From Burhinus oedicnemus (Eukaryota; Chordata; Aves; Charadriiformes; Burhinidae): DNA of 64,000 nt. The translations under genes were made by a program, and so were the position numbers. This document shows, one piece after another, positions 50,842-63,700 of the stretch. Each line of letters opens with the position of its first letter. Positions within the stretch are counted from its first letter, which is position 1. The stretch is taken from contig VFFE01007653.1 of NCBI GenBank assembly GCA_008921705.1, positions 62,001 through 126,000 on the forward strand, read 5' to 3'. The notes beneath the pieces are model-generated. The model saw only the letters and a list, made by a program, of their open reading frames with translations. It made no database searches and had not been told where the DNA came from.

Positions 50842-52817
50842 CCAGTACCATGCCAAGAAACATGTTTGCAGTTCCCGTGGGGGATCAGTGGTCCAGGGTT
50901 CAAGCTTGCACCCCAGCCATGCTTTGTTTGGCTTTCAGGAGAACTATATCTGCTGTGTTTACTCATCGTGCTACCGCGTTGTCTTTTGTCTGGGTAACTT
51001 CTCAGCCTGCTTCACACACCAGGTGACCAGCTTCCTGGTCTGCTCTTTGCTTGATCGGGAAGGCAGGTCCTCCCCCACCAACGGCCGTCTAGCTGCCTCA
51101 TGAAGGGCAGCACCCTGAAGAAAGCCCTACAGGTAAGAAAAATTCTTCTCTCCAGAGAAGGGACTATATGTGTTTTACCTCCCGCAGGATGTACGCTGCC
51201 TGGGGCACGCTCTGTGTCCTTTGCACAGGGATTTGTGTGCCTGGGCTGCGATGGCTTTGGGCACAGTTTGCAACTACAAGGGGTGTGGGCCTAGACCATC
51301 TTCCTTTCCTGCTTCAGTTGCATCGCTCACAAGTGCTCTGGAAGTTTTATGCAAAAAGACTTAAGAAAACCTTGAGTTAAAAACACTGAATTGAGCCTTT
51401 GCCATGGGAAGCTGTATCTGGGCTCTTCAAGGTGTTTACATTTACAACATATCAAGATAGCGCAAAGAAACAGCATAAAACATTTTAAAGTATACAAGAA
51501 GTTAGGCTAATACACTTCAGTGGAATTACCTGCTTGAAATTTGGCACTAATGTAGGAACTTGCTGTCTGTGGTTAGTAAAGCATTTCAGAGACCTACAGT
51601 GAAAAGTTCGAGAAATAAAACTTTTCCTGTTTTCAGCTTGCGCTATTTTTATATTAAGGCCTCTAGTTTTTGCTGTTCATCATAGGGATAATCCATGGGC
51701 ATTTTAGTGCGCAGGGATTTTTGTAACCACTGTATTTGCTTTGTTTTTTATTGATTTGCTTTACAGCATCATATGTCTGACTATCCAATGCTACACATGT
51801 ATTTCAGTTCAGATAAAATTGCCCTCTCCTGTGGGAAAAAAAAAAAGTTATCAGGGAATTGGTTGATATGAGCATAAAATCAAAATTCCAAAATCTGGGC
51901 TGATGATTCCTTAGGAAATCTGAAATAACACAATGATATTGCTTGAGAGAGTTAATCCACGAACAGACGGGCTGTGAAAGTGTAAATACACACACCCCTG
52001 GATATATTACCAGGTGAAACAAATCAGACTCTGAAGCTACTATTGAACAATTTAAATTTACAGGTCCCTCTTTATGTGTAAAGTCTTGCTGACACACACA
52101 CTAAATATTTTAAAGTGTACTATACTCTGTCATGATTCAGTAATGACTGAATTAAAGGACAGCTGAATTGAGAGGCAAATCATGTAATTACGATAGAATG
52201 ACAATTTCTAGTAATTTATTGGTTTTATTATTATTCCTTTTTTTTCCCTAGTTGCTACTTAAACTCATTTTCTCATCATTCAGATTTGTAAGTGATCAGC
52301 TGCCAAACAGTAATTATGGAATTCAGTTACACTTATTAATAAAATCCAATGAAATAGCTTATATAAGCCCGTATAAATCATCAAATTGCAAATAGCCTAT
52401 TTTAAAAGCAGCATAGTGCTAAAAGCATTTATAATATTAATCCATTCACAAAATTACATTTTAACTTTATAATTCTAAAAGCCCTAGATTTAAACAAAGC
52501 CAGTTCCATGGCAAGTCTTTACATGGCACTAGATTTGAAGAAAGCAGAAATACAAACTAGCATTGGATTGTGACATGTGTTGCACAGCTGGTCCCCACCA
52601 GTTTTGATTTGGATCTTTGAAATCAAAATGCAGGTCACAGAAAACAGGTAACTCCAGCAAAATTTTAGGACTAGTGCCGCCAGTTACTCCTATGCAGATG
52701 GTTCAGTAAGGGAAAGGGAACGGATGTGAGCAGCTGTTTCAGCTGCGTTTGCTGCCTTAGGGCAGTCCCCTTTAGGGACACTGGCATTTGGGATTTGTTT
52801 CCAGGTTTTCTGGGGGA

Positions 52818-53203
52818 TTATTGTTCAGCACGGAGAAGAGAAGGCTCTGGATAGACTTTATTGTACCTTTCAGTATATAAAGGTGGCTTAAAAGGAAGAC
52901 GGAGAGAGACTTTTTACCAGGGCCTGTAGTGACAGAACAAGGGGCAATGGTTTTAAACTGAAAGAAGGTAGCTTTAGATCAGATATTAGGAAGAAACTCT
53001 TTACTGTGAGGTTAGTGAGGCACTGGAACAGGTTGCCCAGGAAAGATGTGGAGGCTCCATCCCTGGAAGTGTTCAAGGTCAGGTTGGATGGGGCTTTGAG
53101 TAACCTGATCTAGTGAAAGATGTCCCTGTCCATAGCAGGGGGTTTGGACTAGATGACCCTTGAAGGTCTGTTCCAACCCAAAGCATTCTGAGATTCTATG
53201 ATT
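52818..53203 (+). mobile_element. CR1 LINE 3' fragment
   Basis: It opens with a TTCAGCACGGAGAAGAGAAG block and continues through CTTTCAGTATATAAAGG, GTGACAGAACAAGGGGCAAT, GGCACTGGAACAGGTTGCCC and GGTTTGGACTAGATGACC. It ends in the CR1-type GAGATTCTATGATT motif. This is the last 0.4 kb of ORF2 plus the 3' UTR of a fairly well-kept copy. Confidence 0.93.
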
Positions 53204-55204
53204 ATAATCTGATGGTTATAGCTCTCTCTGTGTCTCCACCTATCTCTCTTCTTCCCGTACACCAATTCAGTCCTCATCTTTGGCAGCCTGTCTAATATTT
53301 TTCTGTGCCAGTCTCTGGTAGCTTGTCCCTTTTCCTAGCTAATTAACCACATTGATTCCGGTTCCTACTTGCTTTTGTCTACTTTTCCCGACCTGTTAAC
53401 CTCTCTGTCTCAGTCTTTCTCTTTTCTATCCAGATACTTTCACTCCCTGATGTATTGTCATGGCTGCTTATGCCTTAGTACAAGCCTCATGTAAAATCAA
53501 AATCAGTTTTTTAATAGTGAGGAGAGTCATGGCAGCTATGGAAACCTGTATTTGCTCTGTATTTGGGATGTCAGTCCCCTATGACTCTCCAGCTGTAGAC
53601 ATGTCAACTGTTTATCCTTTTCTGTCTCCACGCACTCCAGCATAACATAGATTTGAAGCCTGCAAGAGTTGAGACAGGACAGAATATGAACAATCAATCC
53701 AAGTCTTCTGAAAAATCAGCTACAGAACTTGGTCCCTGTTGTGCATTTATCAGATGATTTTTTTTTTCTCTTTCTTCCTCTCAGAGGTTTTATTATTTAG
53801 GAATATTTACAGGGATAGCTGAAAGCACATCCCTGATGCGCTTCATTTATCCAAGTTTTCCTTTCATTGCCTTCCAGAGATTCACTGAACTCTGTGGTTA
53901 ACCTGTGTCCCAAAAATTCAGTTTGAAGTAAATATCTATTAAGGGAAACTTCACTCCAAACAAATGAAGTTTGGCAAAATTTATCAGCAACTGAAAATAG
54001 GTTCCTATGAGAAGAATAATAAAGGAATTTTATCTAAGACACGTAGCTGGAGGGTGGTTAGCAATCCTTATCCCATGAGCCTTGTGTGGTTGTATCCGTT
54101 AGGATGACAAGACAGGCGTTGGTCTTTTCAGAGAACAGTGGGGAAGAGGAGCTCCTGGTGCTGCTCAAAGACATGATAGAGCTAGGCTAGATGGCAGCCA
54201 GCTTCATGGCTATGAACCATGGCAGCTGTAGCAGTATTTGCTGCCTTGCTTCCTCCTGTAGCTGGGAGCTGGTTTACACAGTCGTCCCTAAACCGGAACA
54301 AATGTGTGTTTGTTGTCGTCTGACAAAGTATATCTACGTACCAGCATTAGGCCAGCTTGAGAGGCAGCTGACCATCTGGACCCCGAATTTCTAAGGGATT
54401 CTTTGCAAATCAAGCTTAGCATTCCCCTCTGCTTCATATTCATCTGGTTTCAATTCCATTTCTCGGGAAGTATGCTGCTAGTATGTACAGGGCAGATTCT
54501 GTACAGCAGGAAATTTTTCACCTTTAATAGAAGGATATTTTAGAGACCAAATTATTATTATTTTTAATCTAAATGTTCTTTTTAAGATATGCTAAACAAG
54601 CTCAAATAAAAACATGGTGCTCCCAATTCAGATGTGCATTGAAAAGCATTTTTAAAATCTTTGCACAAGATTTTCAAAGGAACTGGAAGTTTTAAATTCA
54701 GGTTTATGGCTTTAATTTCTCACAACAAATGTTTTAAGGCAGTTTTGCAAATGTTATGTAAATGATTATGTTATATAAATTATGTAAATGTTATGTTAAG
54801 TGCCATTAGTTTGACACTTGAATTAGTCTTGTTAAAATTCTGCTAAGAAAAATCTAAAATAATACTTTCTATTTCCTGCTTCAATACTGAGTGAATGGTG
54901 AAAGGAAACTGTATAGACTGTTTAAATGAAGACAGATTTACAAAGATAGTTCCCTAAAGCCAGCCTCTCCTTTCCAAAGGAAAGTCAGGAATGAATCTTC
55001 CTGTTGAAATGTATGTCAGAGCTGCTGAAAGATGTATTTTAAAGTGCACAGAGTTCTTTCAGCTGCTTAAGAAGTTATCTATTTTGTTGAACAACTGACC
55101 AATGCTTATGACACTATAAAGTTGTATGTGCAACTTAAAATCAGAACATTTTTTTATCATATTCTGTACCTAGTAATCTTCCATTTTCTTTTAATTACAA
55201 TAGA
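53204..55204. other. Intergenic DNA, nothing recognised
   Basis: The first 250 bp are pyrimidine-rich (many TCTCT and TGTCTC words). The rest is AT-rich unique-looking sequence. No gene or repeat family was recognised. Confidence 0.55.
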
Positions 55205-55330
55205 GAGAATCACAGAGTATTTGAGGCTGGACAGCACCTCCGGACATTGTTTACCCCAACCCCTTGCCCAAAGCAGGGTCACCTGGAGCAGGTTGCCCAG
55301 GGTCATGTGCAGTCAGGTAGCTCCTGCGAT
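55205..55330 (-). mobile_element. CR1 LINE 3' end, short minus-strand fragment
   Basis: The plus strand reads GAATCACAGAGTATTTGAGG, then GGCTGGACAGCACCTC, CCCAACCCCTTGCCC and GGAGCAGGTTGCCCAGGGTC. This is the reverse complement of a typical CR1 3' end. It is truncated after about 125 bp. Confidence 0.82.
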
Positions 55331-56530
55331 GTTTCTGAATACTTTATTTTCTATTACCAAAAAGTTTTTCCCATTTAAGCCAAGCAACATATGAAAGTGC
55401 CTATCATAGTCTGTTCCTTTGGTGGAAAAATATTTTTCGCTCTTTCATATAAGGAACACAAAAAGCTCTCAGGCTATGGACACAGGAAAGTTTGAAAATT
55501 CTTTCAAAAGTAAAATTGAAAAAACAGAAGTGCCTTGGGGCTCACCCAGTTATCACAAACACATTGTCCTGAGAATAACATTATGTCTACAAAATAAACA
55601 AGGTGATTTATAACAAATGACAGGGGGGCTTGACTTGGGCCAGCAAAAACTGGGGCAAACAGGAAAGAAAAAGAGTGTGTATCCAAGTTTATCCCCAAAC
55701 AGTTTGTAGATTAAAGGTTATTTTCATTAAGGCATGTACCTGTAGAAGGAGCAGACTAGCTATTTGTTGACAAAAGGATAAAAATTCTGCAGATCTTCAT
55801 ATTTCTATAGTAAAAATACACATTGCCATAATGAGAAGAATGCGGCAGTAAATACTTGGATATTTACCTATGGTGGAGTTTGAGTACTGCCTACCCTAGT
55901 TTGTTCTTTACTTGCATTTTTCTTCCTTTATTGAATGTATGCGTATTGCACAGACGTTGGCATTTCTAACTTTCAGGTTAATCTCAATACACCCTTTGTC
56001 TAGATATTTGACTATGCAAAAGACTGGGAATCCGAAGGTAGGAATGAGTTCAATAAAACTCTTGTACAGTAACAGATAATGTAAATCTATTAAAATATTC
56101 TTTATGTGATTACATTAAAAGTTACAGATATTTAGAATCTGCTGTAGAGTAATATAGAAAATCAAATGAACAACCTTACCGAGCACCACGAGCTTTCCAG
56201 ATGTCTTTTTCATGAAAAGTACTCAATTGTCAGGAGCAAATCAATGTCCTGCAGGAATGCCTCATATCATCAGGTAGTCTGCTCCAAAGCCTATGAGTTA
56301 ATCCGTAAATACTTGGCACTGTCTGTGCCCCAGCTGTGTTTTGCCAGAACATTTTGCAGGATTTTTTTCTTTCATGTGAGACCACTTCTCCCACTGCCAA
56401 AGTGTCTCAGAGGGCTCGCTGCAGTGCTGTCGCAATAATAGATAGGATTGTTTTCATGCTTAGATGGGTGATGTTCTCCTCATTAGAAGAGCGAACACCT
56501 GGCAGTGGGGCAGTGCAGCAATGCAGGTGG
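55331..56530. other. Intergenic DNA between CR1 fragments, nothing recognised
   Basis: About 1.2 kb with short open frames only. No protein similarity or repeat was recognised. The last 70 bp before the next CR1 may be flanking target DNA. Confidence 0.5.
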
Positions 56531-57285
56531 GGAACAAGAGCAAGTGTAGGGTCCTGCACCTGGGGAGGAAGAATGCTAGGCAGCAATATAGGCTAGGGGT
56601 GGACCTGCTGGAAAGCAGTTCTGAGGAGAAGGATCTGGGGGTCCTGGTAGATAGTAAATCATCCATGAGCCAGCAATGTGCCCTTGTCGCCAGGAAGGCC
56701 AATGGAATCCTGGGCTGCATAGGGAAGAGTGTGGCCAGTAGGTTGAGGGAGGTCGTTCTCCCCCTCTACTCGGCACTGGTGAGGCCACAACTGGAATACT
56801 GTGTCCAGTTCTGGGTTCCCCAGCTCAAGCGGGACGGGGGACTACTGGAGAGAGTCCAGGGTAGGGCAACAAAGACGACTGGGGGATTGGAGCACCTCCC
56901 TTATGAGGAAAGGCTGAGAGAGCTGGGACTCTTTAGCCTGGAGAAGAGAAGGCTGAGGGGAGACCTTATTCTTGCTGATAAGTATCTAGAGGGTGGGTTG
57001 AAGGAGGATGGAGCCGGACTCTTTCAGTGGTTCCCAGTGACAGGACGAGGGGCAACAGGCACAAGTTGGAACATAGGAAATTTCTCTGCGGTGAGGGTGA
57101 CAGAGAGTGCTCTGGGGAAGAGGCTGCCCAGGGAGGTTGTGGAGCCCCTTCTCTGGAGCTTTTCAAGACCTGCCTGGATGCAGCCCTGAGTAATGTGCTC
57201 TATGCATTCCTGTGTCAGCAGGGGAGTTGGACTAGGTGATCTCTAGAGGTACTTTCCAACTCTGAAAATTCCGTGATTCCGTGAA
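56531..57285 (+). mobile_element. CR1 LINE, 5'-truncated, with the longest open frame in the window
   Basis: The frame from 56464 runs 241 codons to 57189. It contains the CR1 ORF2 C-terminal region: CRVLHLGRKNARQQYRLGVD, then ESSSEEKDLGVLVDSK, SMSQQCALVARKANGILGCI, LYSALVRPQLEYCVQFW and [14 protein letters not shown]. The frame drifts near its end. Similarity begins near 56531, so the first codons are flanking sequence. The 3' end carries ATTCCGTGATTCCGTGA, a variant of the CR1 tail repeat. The catalytic RT motifs lie upstream of the truncation, so no enzyme can be made. Confidence 0.94.
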
Positions 57286-57378
57286 CCCTGGTGTCCTCCT
57301 CAGTGCCAACAGAGCACCCTGACTCAGCTCCTCTGAGGGCTGTCACAGAAGGAGGACTCCATTGGGAAACCCCCAGAG

Positions 57379-57775
57379 ATCACAGAATGGTTCAGTTTCA
57401 CAAGGATCTCTGGAGGTCACCTTATGCAACCCCCCTTGCTCAGGCAGGGCCTCCTAGAACAGGTTGCACAGGACCATGTCCAGAGGGTTTCTGAGTATGT
57501 CCAAGGAAGAAGACTCCGCAACTTCCCTGGGCAACCTGTTCCAGCTCTCAGTCACCTTCATGTTAAAAAAGTGTTTCCTGATGTTCAGAGGGAACCACTT
57601 GTATTTCAGTTTGTCCCCATTGCCCCTGGTCCTGTCCCTGGGCACCCCCGGGAGGAGCTGCTTCTCCAGGTTGACAGGCCCACCTCTCAGCTTTTCCTCT
57701 ATGTGGGATGCTGCAGTCTGCTCATCATCTTACTGGCCCTCTGCTGGACTCCCTCCAGTATTTCCTTATGTTTTT
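57379..57775 (-). mobile_element. CR1 LINE 3' fragment, minus strand, tail-to-tail with the previous copy
   Basis: On the minus strand, frame 57645-57454 reads DRTRGNGDKLKYKWFPLNIR, then [20 protein letters not shown] and SSSLDILRNPLDMVLCNLF: the CR1 ORF2 C-terminus. Its 3' end faces the 3' end of the plus-strand CR1 about 93 bp away. The two copies are of different subtypes by their tail sequence. Confidence 0.92.
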
Positions 57776-60700
57776 TGTCAAGGTGTTTGACAAAGGTTTT
57801 TAAACCTTGTTTTAAAGATATTTGAGGGTTTTTTAAAATCTCAAATAATTAGAAGAACAAGGGAAATCAAAATTTGACATCATCACCTAATAACAAGATT
57901 TTTGATAGGATTGAAGTGGAATAATGAAGTAAATTTTCTGAATGGTGTGACTGGGATAACGCTATTAAACGAGGACTGATGTTTCAGGCTGATTATAATT
58001 GGAACCATTAGTTCTTCTTCTTTCTTCATCCCTGCCAGTCTTCACCATTAAATATTCGGGAAAGTATGCTTCTTTGGCCTGTGACAGAGGTAGGCCTCAA
58101 ACTGTTTTTGTTGAATTTTTTAAAGAGTCACAAGCTACAGTATGCAATAAAGAGCTATGTAGTGTTGTGCTCCATTGCAACTCTTACGGCTTCCTGTGAG
58201 TCCTCTTGAAGTGTGAAACTATCTCAGCTGGTATTTACTTAGCAGCAAAAGCACCTGAGGAAATGAAACCAGGGTCTAGCAGAACTGAGAATTATAGGAG
58301 CATTGTCCTTTGAGTGGCAGATTCCATCAGGGGAGAAATTAATTTTAAGTTTATACACAGGGTGTCCTTGTGAATAAATTCTCAGTATTTTCTAAATATG
58401 TATAAATGTATCTTAAAGATTTTTGGCTACAGGTAACAATGTTGATCCTGGTTGTGGTTTACTGGGGGGTTTTGCCATTTTATTCTTGTCTGCTTCAAGA
58501 AAGAAAGGCAGAGTTTTCCCCTTTACTCCAGGGTCCAGCTGAGACTCCCTTTCACTAACTAAGATTGATGCTTTGGGTAGAGATATGCCAGAGAGAGAGA
58601 AGAGCATATTTGCTTTTTTATGTTAGTGACATATTTCTGAAAAATACAGGAGCCTTTTTCTTCAGTGAAACTTGTTTGAGAAGGATGTTCTGGTTTGTGA
58701 GGTTATTTGGTGCTAACCATTGCAACAAAAATGAGACAGTTTGTAAGAAAACATCATAACATTTAAATGAGTCAAACTCAGGTCTCAGTGGGGATTGTGG
58801 GTACCCCTCTTGAGAGTGTCATCAAAACTGTCAAATGTAGGGTTTGCTGCCTGGAAGGTAGAAGGCTCAAAGTCCTGCAGGTCCTGATAAATACATTGAA
58901 TGGGGTTGAGTGAGGTCATCTGCTGAAGCAAAAGTGTTTGCCAAGAACTGTGGTACTCTGGGAATTCTGTGTGTTTCTTCATCTATGCATGATTTGTTCA
59001 CTTGATATGAAGACGCATTCAAAGTCACTCAAGTGCTCTAAGGAATAATTGTTTTTCCACTACTGCCTTCTACTTAAAATGCACTGCGGAGAAAAAGCAC
59101 TCAAAGAGTTGTCATGATAGAATCATCCCTAATTTCTCCTTCTTTACAAGGACTGCCTAGGTATTTAGCCCTATGTTTTGATGTTACTGTACATCTAACT
59201 CATTTTTTGATAGAACATGTCTGAAATTCGTCCTTGGTAAATTTCCTAATTTCATGCTGGAACCTGGCCTTGAAGGCAGCATTCATCCCACAGGCTGAAG
59301 AGTGGGGTGAAAGCTAGACAAGGCGTATGATATGTTACCAGTGGGTGAAGAGCTAATGCTGCAAGATGGAAAATGTAATAAATGTATTCTGTAGTGTGGT
59401 CAACTCCACAGCTTTTTGTGATAGCCATGTGCTAGGCAGTGTTTGGAAATCCTGTATTGCAGAGATAAAAAGTAATTGACTGTGCATGGTGGAAATGTGA
59501 TTATAAAGAGGTGATTCTTCTGTTGACTGAGAACTGAACATGGTTTTCTGATTTTTGTAAAACACAGCTAAAATGGTAAAAGGTCCAGAAAGGAAAGCAA
59601 TAGTCTATTTCTGAGAAGATAATGGGATTACTGTGAGTACATACAGCAGCACTGTATGTTGTACATATGTTGTAAACATGCTACAGGTATGTGCATGGGA
59701 GCTTCTGATGCTGTCTCTAAAGATTGTGTACAAGTAATTGTGGTAAATAGCTGAAGCTGAGAACTTCGAGGTAGCACTGCAGAGATCCACAAGGATGTGT
59801 CAGTCATTGCCTAAATAAATCTTGCGAGTTACAGTGTAAATCTGATAGTAGAGAATATCCAATACAATACATTCAAACTTGATGAGAGCATTTGTGAAGA
59901 TGAAAGACATAGCATAAAGAAATCTAGAGATGCTTAGCCTGTAAGCAGAAGTTAATAATACAGGAAAAACTTTCAGAAAACCATCAGTAAGCAAGAAACT
60001 GAATATGACTTTCCAGAATGCAGAAACAACCCTGCAAATGCAATTCAGACTTTAAGCAGCATGCCTAGAGGTATGGTATGATGAAGCTGAGTGGAAATAA
60101 AAAAAATCCTTTATTTGTTTGCTTACTTGTGGAGGTTTTTTTCCTTTTTTTGACCAATTTAGTATAAGAAAATTAGAGGAAGCAGAGACTGAAAATAAAA
60201 ATACTCTCAAGCTAATTGCAAGCTAGAAATCAAAGATGACTCATAAGATAATGGAGGTAATTCAGTTGCCAGTTTCAACACTTTTAAAGAAGGGATGACA
60301 TTTGCACTAAAACATAGCTGTGGATTTTGTTGACTAAAATGAGGATGAGGAGCTTTGAGCAGTGGGAACTTGTGAGTTACTATGTACAATTTGTGTTCTC
60401 TGACTTTGCATTTCTTAGTTTAGCTACACTTTGTCCTGGAAATTTTATTATGAGTGAGGATGTCTGCCAAGATGGTGCCATGTAGGGTTAAACAAGAGAG
60501 CCTGGTAAATAAAGCTGCTTAGGGAGAAGGGTTTGTGTTCACTAATGTTTCATGTCGATTTACTTTCTCAGCTGGGGAAGTTTTCTAAACTTGGCTTTAG
60601 CTAATTACTGAAGGATGACTTCAAGTGCCTGAATATGGGCACCCACATAAGAGAATTCTAGGGCACCTTAAGGTATCTGAAAATTAAAATTATGTAAGGA

Positions 60701-63700
60701 ATTTATCTTCCTATTTCTTTTGAAAAACCCCTTAGTTGCCTATTTACACAGTTAGGTGCCTAGCTAAATTTTAAATGTGTTTTTATTATGACAGACATAA
60801 TGGCTATATATGTTGGGGAAAGACATGCAAGAAGCTAGATAGGAAAGGTGCACTTAAATTGAAGATATTTATCTTCCTGACAGTTCAAGGTTTTTGTTAT
60901 GCATCTTTCACAGGAAAATCCCTGAAATGTATTAATAATGCATCTTCAAGTGTGTCTGGCTTAGCTGGCATTGCTCACTGACTTTTTAGTATAACAGACA
61001 TGAATAAGAATCAATCAAGTAAACTTGGCAATCTGCAGAGAAAATTTGAAAAATATTCATTTACTTTCATGTGGTATCCTGCACATTCATCAGCCATATA
61101 TTAAACCAGAGTGCAAATATCAATAACAAATTAATTTCTAACATGTGGCTGGCAAAATTACACTTACTCTTATGCTGTGCCTCACAGTAACTTAAATTGT
61201 TATTTTTCAGGGAATATGCTCAGGCTGGTTATAACCAAGTATGACCAATTGCACAAATTGATAGAATGTATCTTCCAGCCAACAAAGCATAATCTTATAT
61301 TGTCAGTAGAAAATTAAAAACGAAACAGCTATTAAGAAGAAAAATAACATGAAAAAAATTTAATTAAAGAAAAATTAAATCTTTCTGAACAGAAGAGATC
61401 TATATTTATGACAAATACAACAAAAATGAGACTGTTCACTTATAAGGTTTGCTTCATTTAAGGTTGCCTTGTGACTTGGAAGCAACTAATCTTCTTTAAG
61501 TGTCCTGTCCATTTTTGTATTTTATTAATCCTAAGTTAACAAGCCAACTTGAGGTACATCATGGTCAAATTATTTGCCTGAGTTAGTAAAATAACTCAAA
61601 TTTATATAATAATCACTGATTGTATATTTTAGGCTTCTTGAGGTTGTTTAGCAAAACAGTATTTGAGACCCTTTGTATTTTTGTATGGATGTCTGAGGTC
61701 AGTACACAGGAAAATAAGCAAGCGCACCAAATGGCATCAGAGTTAAGGCTGGTTTCTCTCCCTTCTATACCACGAGTGCAGGTCTCCCCTTTGCTCCCAG
61801 GTATAGTTGGGCATGCAACTGGTAGTGCAGCCAAAAGGTTCCCTTCTGCTCTAGGGTAATGTGACAACACCCAAAGTAGAGTGGAGTAAAGGAAATGATT
61901 GGTTATATTGAAACACAGTGGTAGAGATAAACCTGTGATATAACTCAATGCTCATAGGAGCACAACAGTTTTAAATGATAAAGTAATAAGAGCAAATGCA
62001 ATCTTCTGGTGCAACGTAGAAATGCAGAAAAGTAGAAATCTGCATTTCTAATATTAGATACTAGCAAGTTTTCTTTTTCGTGTCATCATTGTTTGTGTCA
62101 GTAGTGTCCTTTATTCACTGTAAAATGGGTCAGGGAAAGATTTCAGATGTTTTGTCAGTCTGATATTATAAATATGTTCATTTGCTTTTACTACTTCTCC
62201 TAAGAGTAGTTTTGATCCTTATGTCTTAAAATACGTCATGGTTAGGGATTTTGTACTTTTCTGTCTGGAAAGTCCAGTGCAGACTGTACATGGCATTTGC
62301 AGACATCTGATAAGCATCAAGGGAGATGCAGGATAGAAGACTGCTTTATTTAGAAGCTGTACATAAAAGGAAATCCCCTAAGAAAGTTGCTCAGTTGGAA
62401 CAAGATTTGTAAAGGGAAACATGTTAGATCATTTTAAAAAAGCACAAACCCTGACAGTATACACGTGTACACACAGACATAGAAGCATAATTTTTAATTA
62501 TGATCTCTCATGTTGTCCATTTAAGAACTTGTATAAACTCATTTTTTGCTTTAATTGGTAATTTTCGTAACCTAACATTTAGTAGTCACACTTATAACTA
62601 TAGTTGTGGACACCTTTGATATCGATATAACCTGATCCAATGTTGGTGGGTAAAAACAGGTTTCTGGTTTGATTTGAACTGATTTATGTGAAGTGGCATG
62701 GCCCATGTATATGTGTGGGAATGTAATAATGAAAGTTCCTGTTTATATGTCGTCGCGGTTTGGGGTTTTTTCTGGCTTTCAAGTCCAGTATTTTCTCAGC
62801 CTGGAATGGCCATAGTGCAGAATCCTGCAGTGGAAGGTGCAGGCACCAAATTTGGCTTTCCAAAGGGGATGAGGAAAAGTTTTTTTGCTGTCCTTCTCAA
62901 TGCAGAATTGCAGTTTGGTTTTGTTAGTCAGCTTCCAAGGCTTTTGTTCCACTGGGTGAATTTTGGCTGTATTGTTTGACCCCTCTGCATGAGCTGATTT
63001 GTTCTTGCCCTGTTAGGCAGAGTTCAGGCAGAACTGCGGTCCCTTTCTCAGAACTTCATTATCCATCTCTCTGGAAGGTTATGAGATTCATGAAGATGGT
63101 CATGACATTCTTCCATCCACCCCCACAGCGTCTACTGGGTAGTAAGGACCTGTGAAGTTTGACAAATGATATAAATATATATCTTAAAGCAAAGCAGCTG
63201 TTCGGCTTCCTCCTTCCCCCTCACTGTGCAGCTCTGGGAGTGCAGCATTCCCATTGCTATATTCCCACATATCAGTTTTCAGTATCGTCCTGACCTGCAG
63301 TCCTCTCTTCTAACGGTTGTTTTTTACTGTTTATTTCTCTTTTCTGGGGAAGAACATCAGATGATGCCTTTTTTCAGAACAAGCAAGAAGCGCAGTTGCC
63401 TTCCTTTTCCATGATAAAAGCAGGCATGTGGTGGACACAGAAAGCAAGCTGTAGTTCTCCAAAGCATATTCATGTGATTAATGTATTCCAGGACAGCAGG
63501 AGACAAGCTGACCCTACATCCAGAGCCTCTGAGACGCTGTAGCGCATTAGCACGCTCCTGTTGGCCAGTGTCAGTTGGATTTTACTAGCTTAGGCACTGT
63601 CCTGCAAGGACTTGCAGCTACCTGTTGTCAAAGCTGCTGGCACAGCCCCTGCCATGGGGAGCACAGGACAAGTTAACATAGGGCGATTTGTACCTCCTCG

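Larger units (their letters stand above)
34438..52817. other. Intergenic AT-rich DNA, no gene recognised
   Basis: About 18 kb without a supportable coding gene. It contains several simple repeats (35012-35027, 37253-37296, 47479-47494, 50511-50533), an old degenerate repeat (44440-44650), an imperfect duplicated block (39788-39845 and 40185-40242), a strong inverted repeat (50796-50841), and exon-like segments at about 35030-35295, 41847-42142 and 51100-51132 (see findings). By synteny it is probably part of the DEPDC1B-PDE4D interval. Confidence 0.55.

Noticed and set aside
50880..50920. tRNA-like B-box (GGTTCAAGC)
   Set aside because: There is no matching A-box at the right distance and no cloverleaf can be drawn.
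50591..51103. 170-codon open frame on the plus strand
   Set aside because: It is not recognisable as any protein, has no visible domain and lies in a GC-richer patch where stops are rarer. Kept only as part of a finding.
56464..57189. 241-codon open frame as an independent gene
   Set aside because: It is CR1 ORF2 C-terminal sequence without catalytic motifs, so it is annotated as part of the mobile element.
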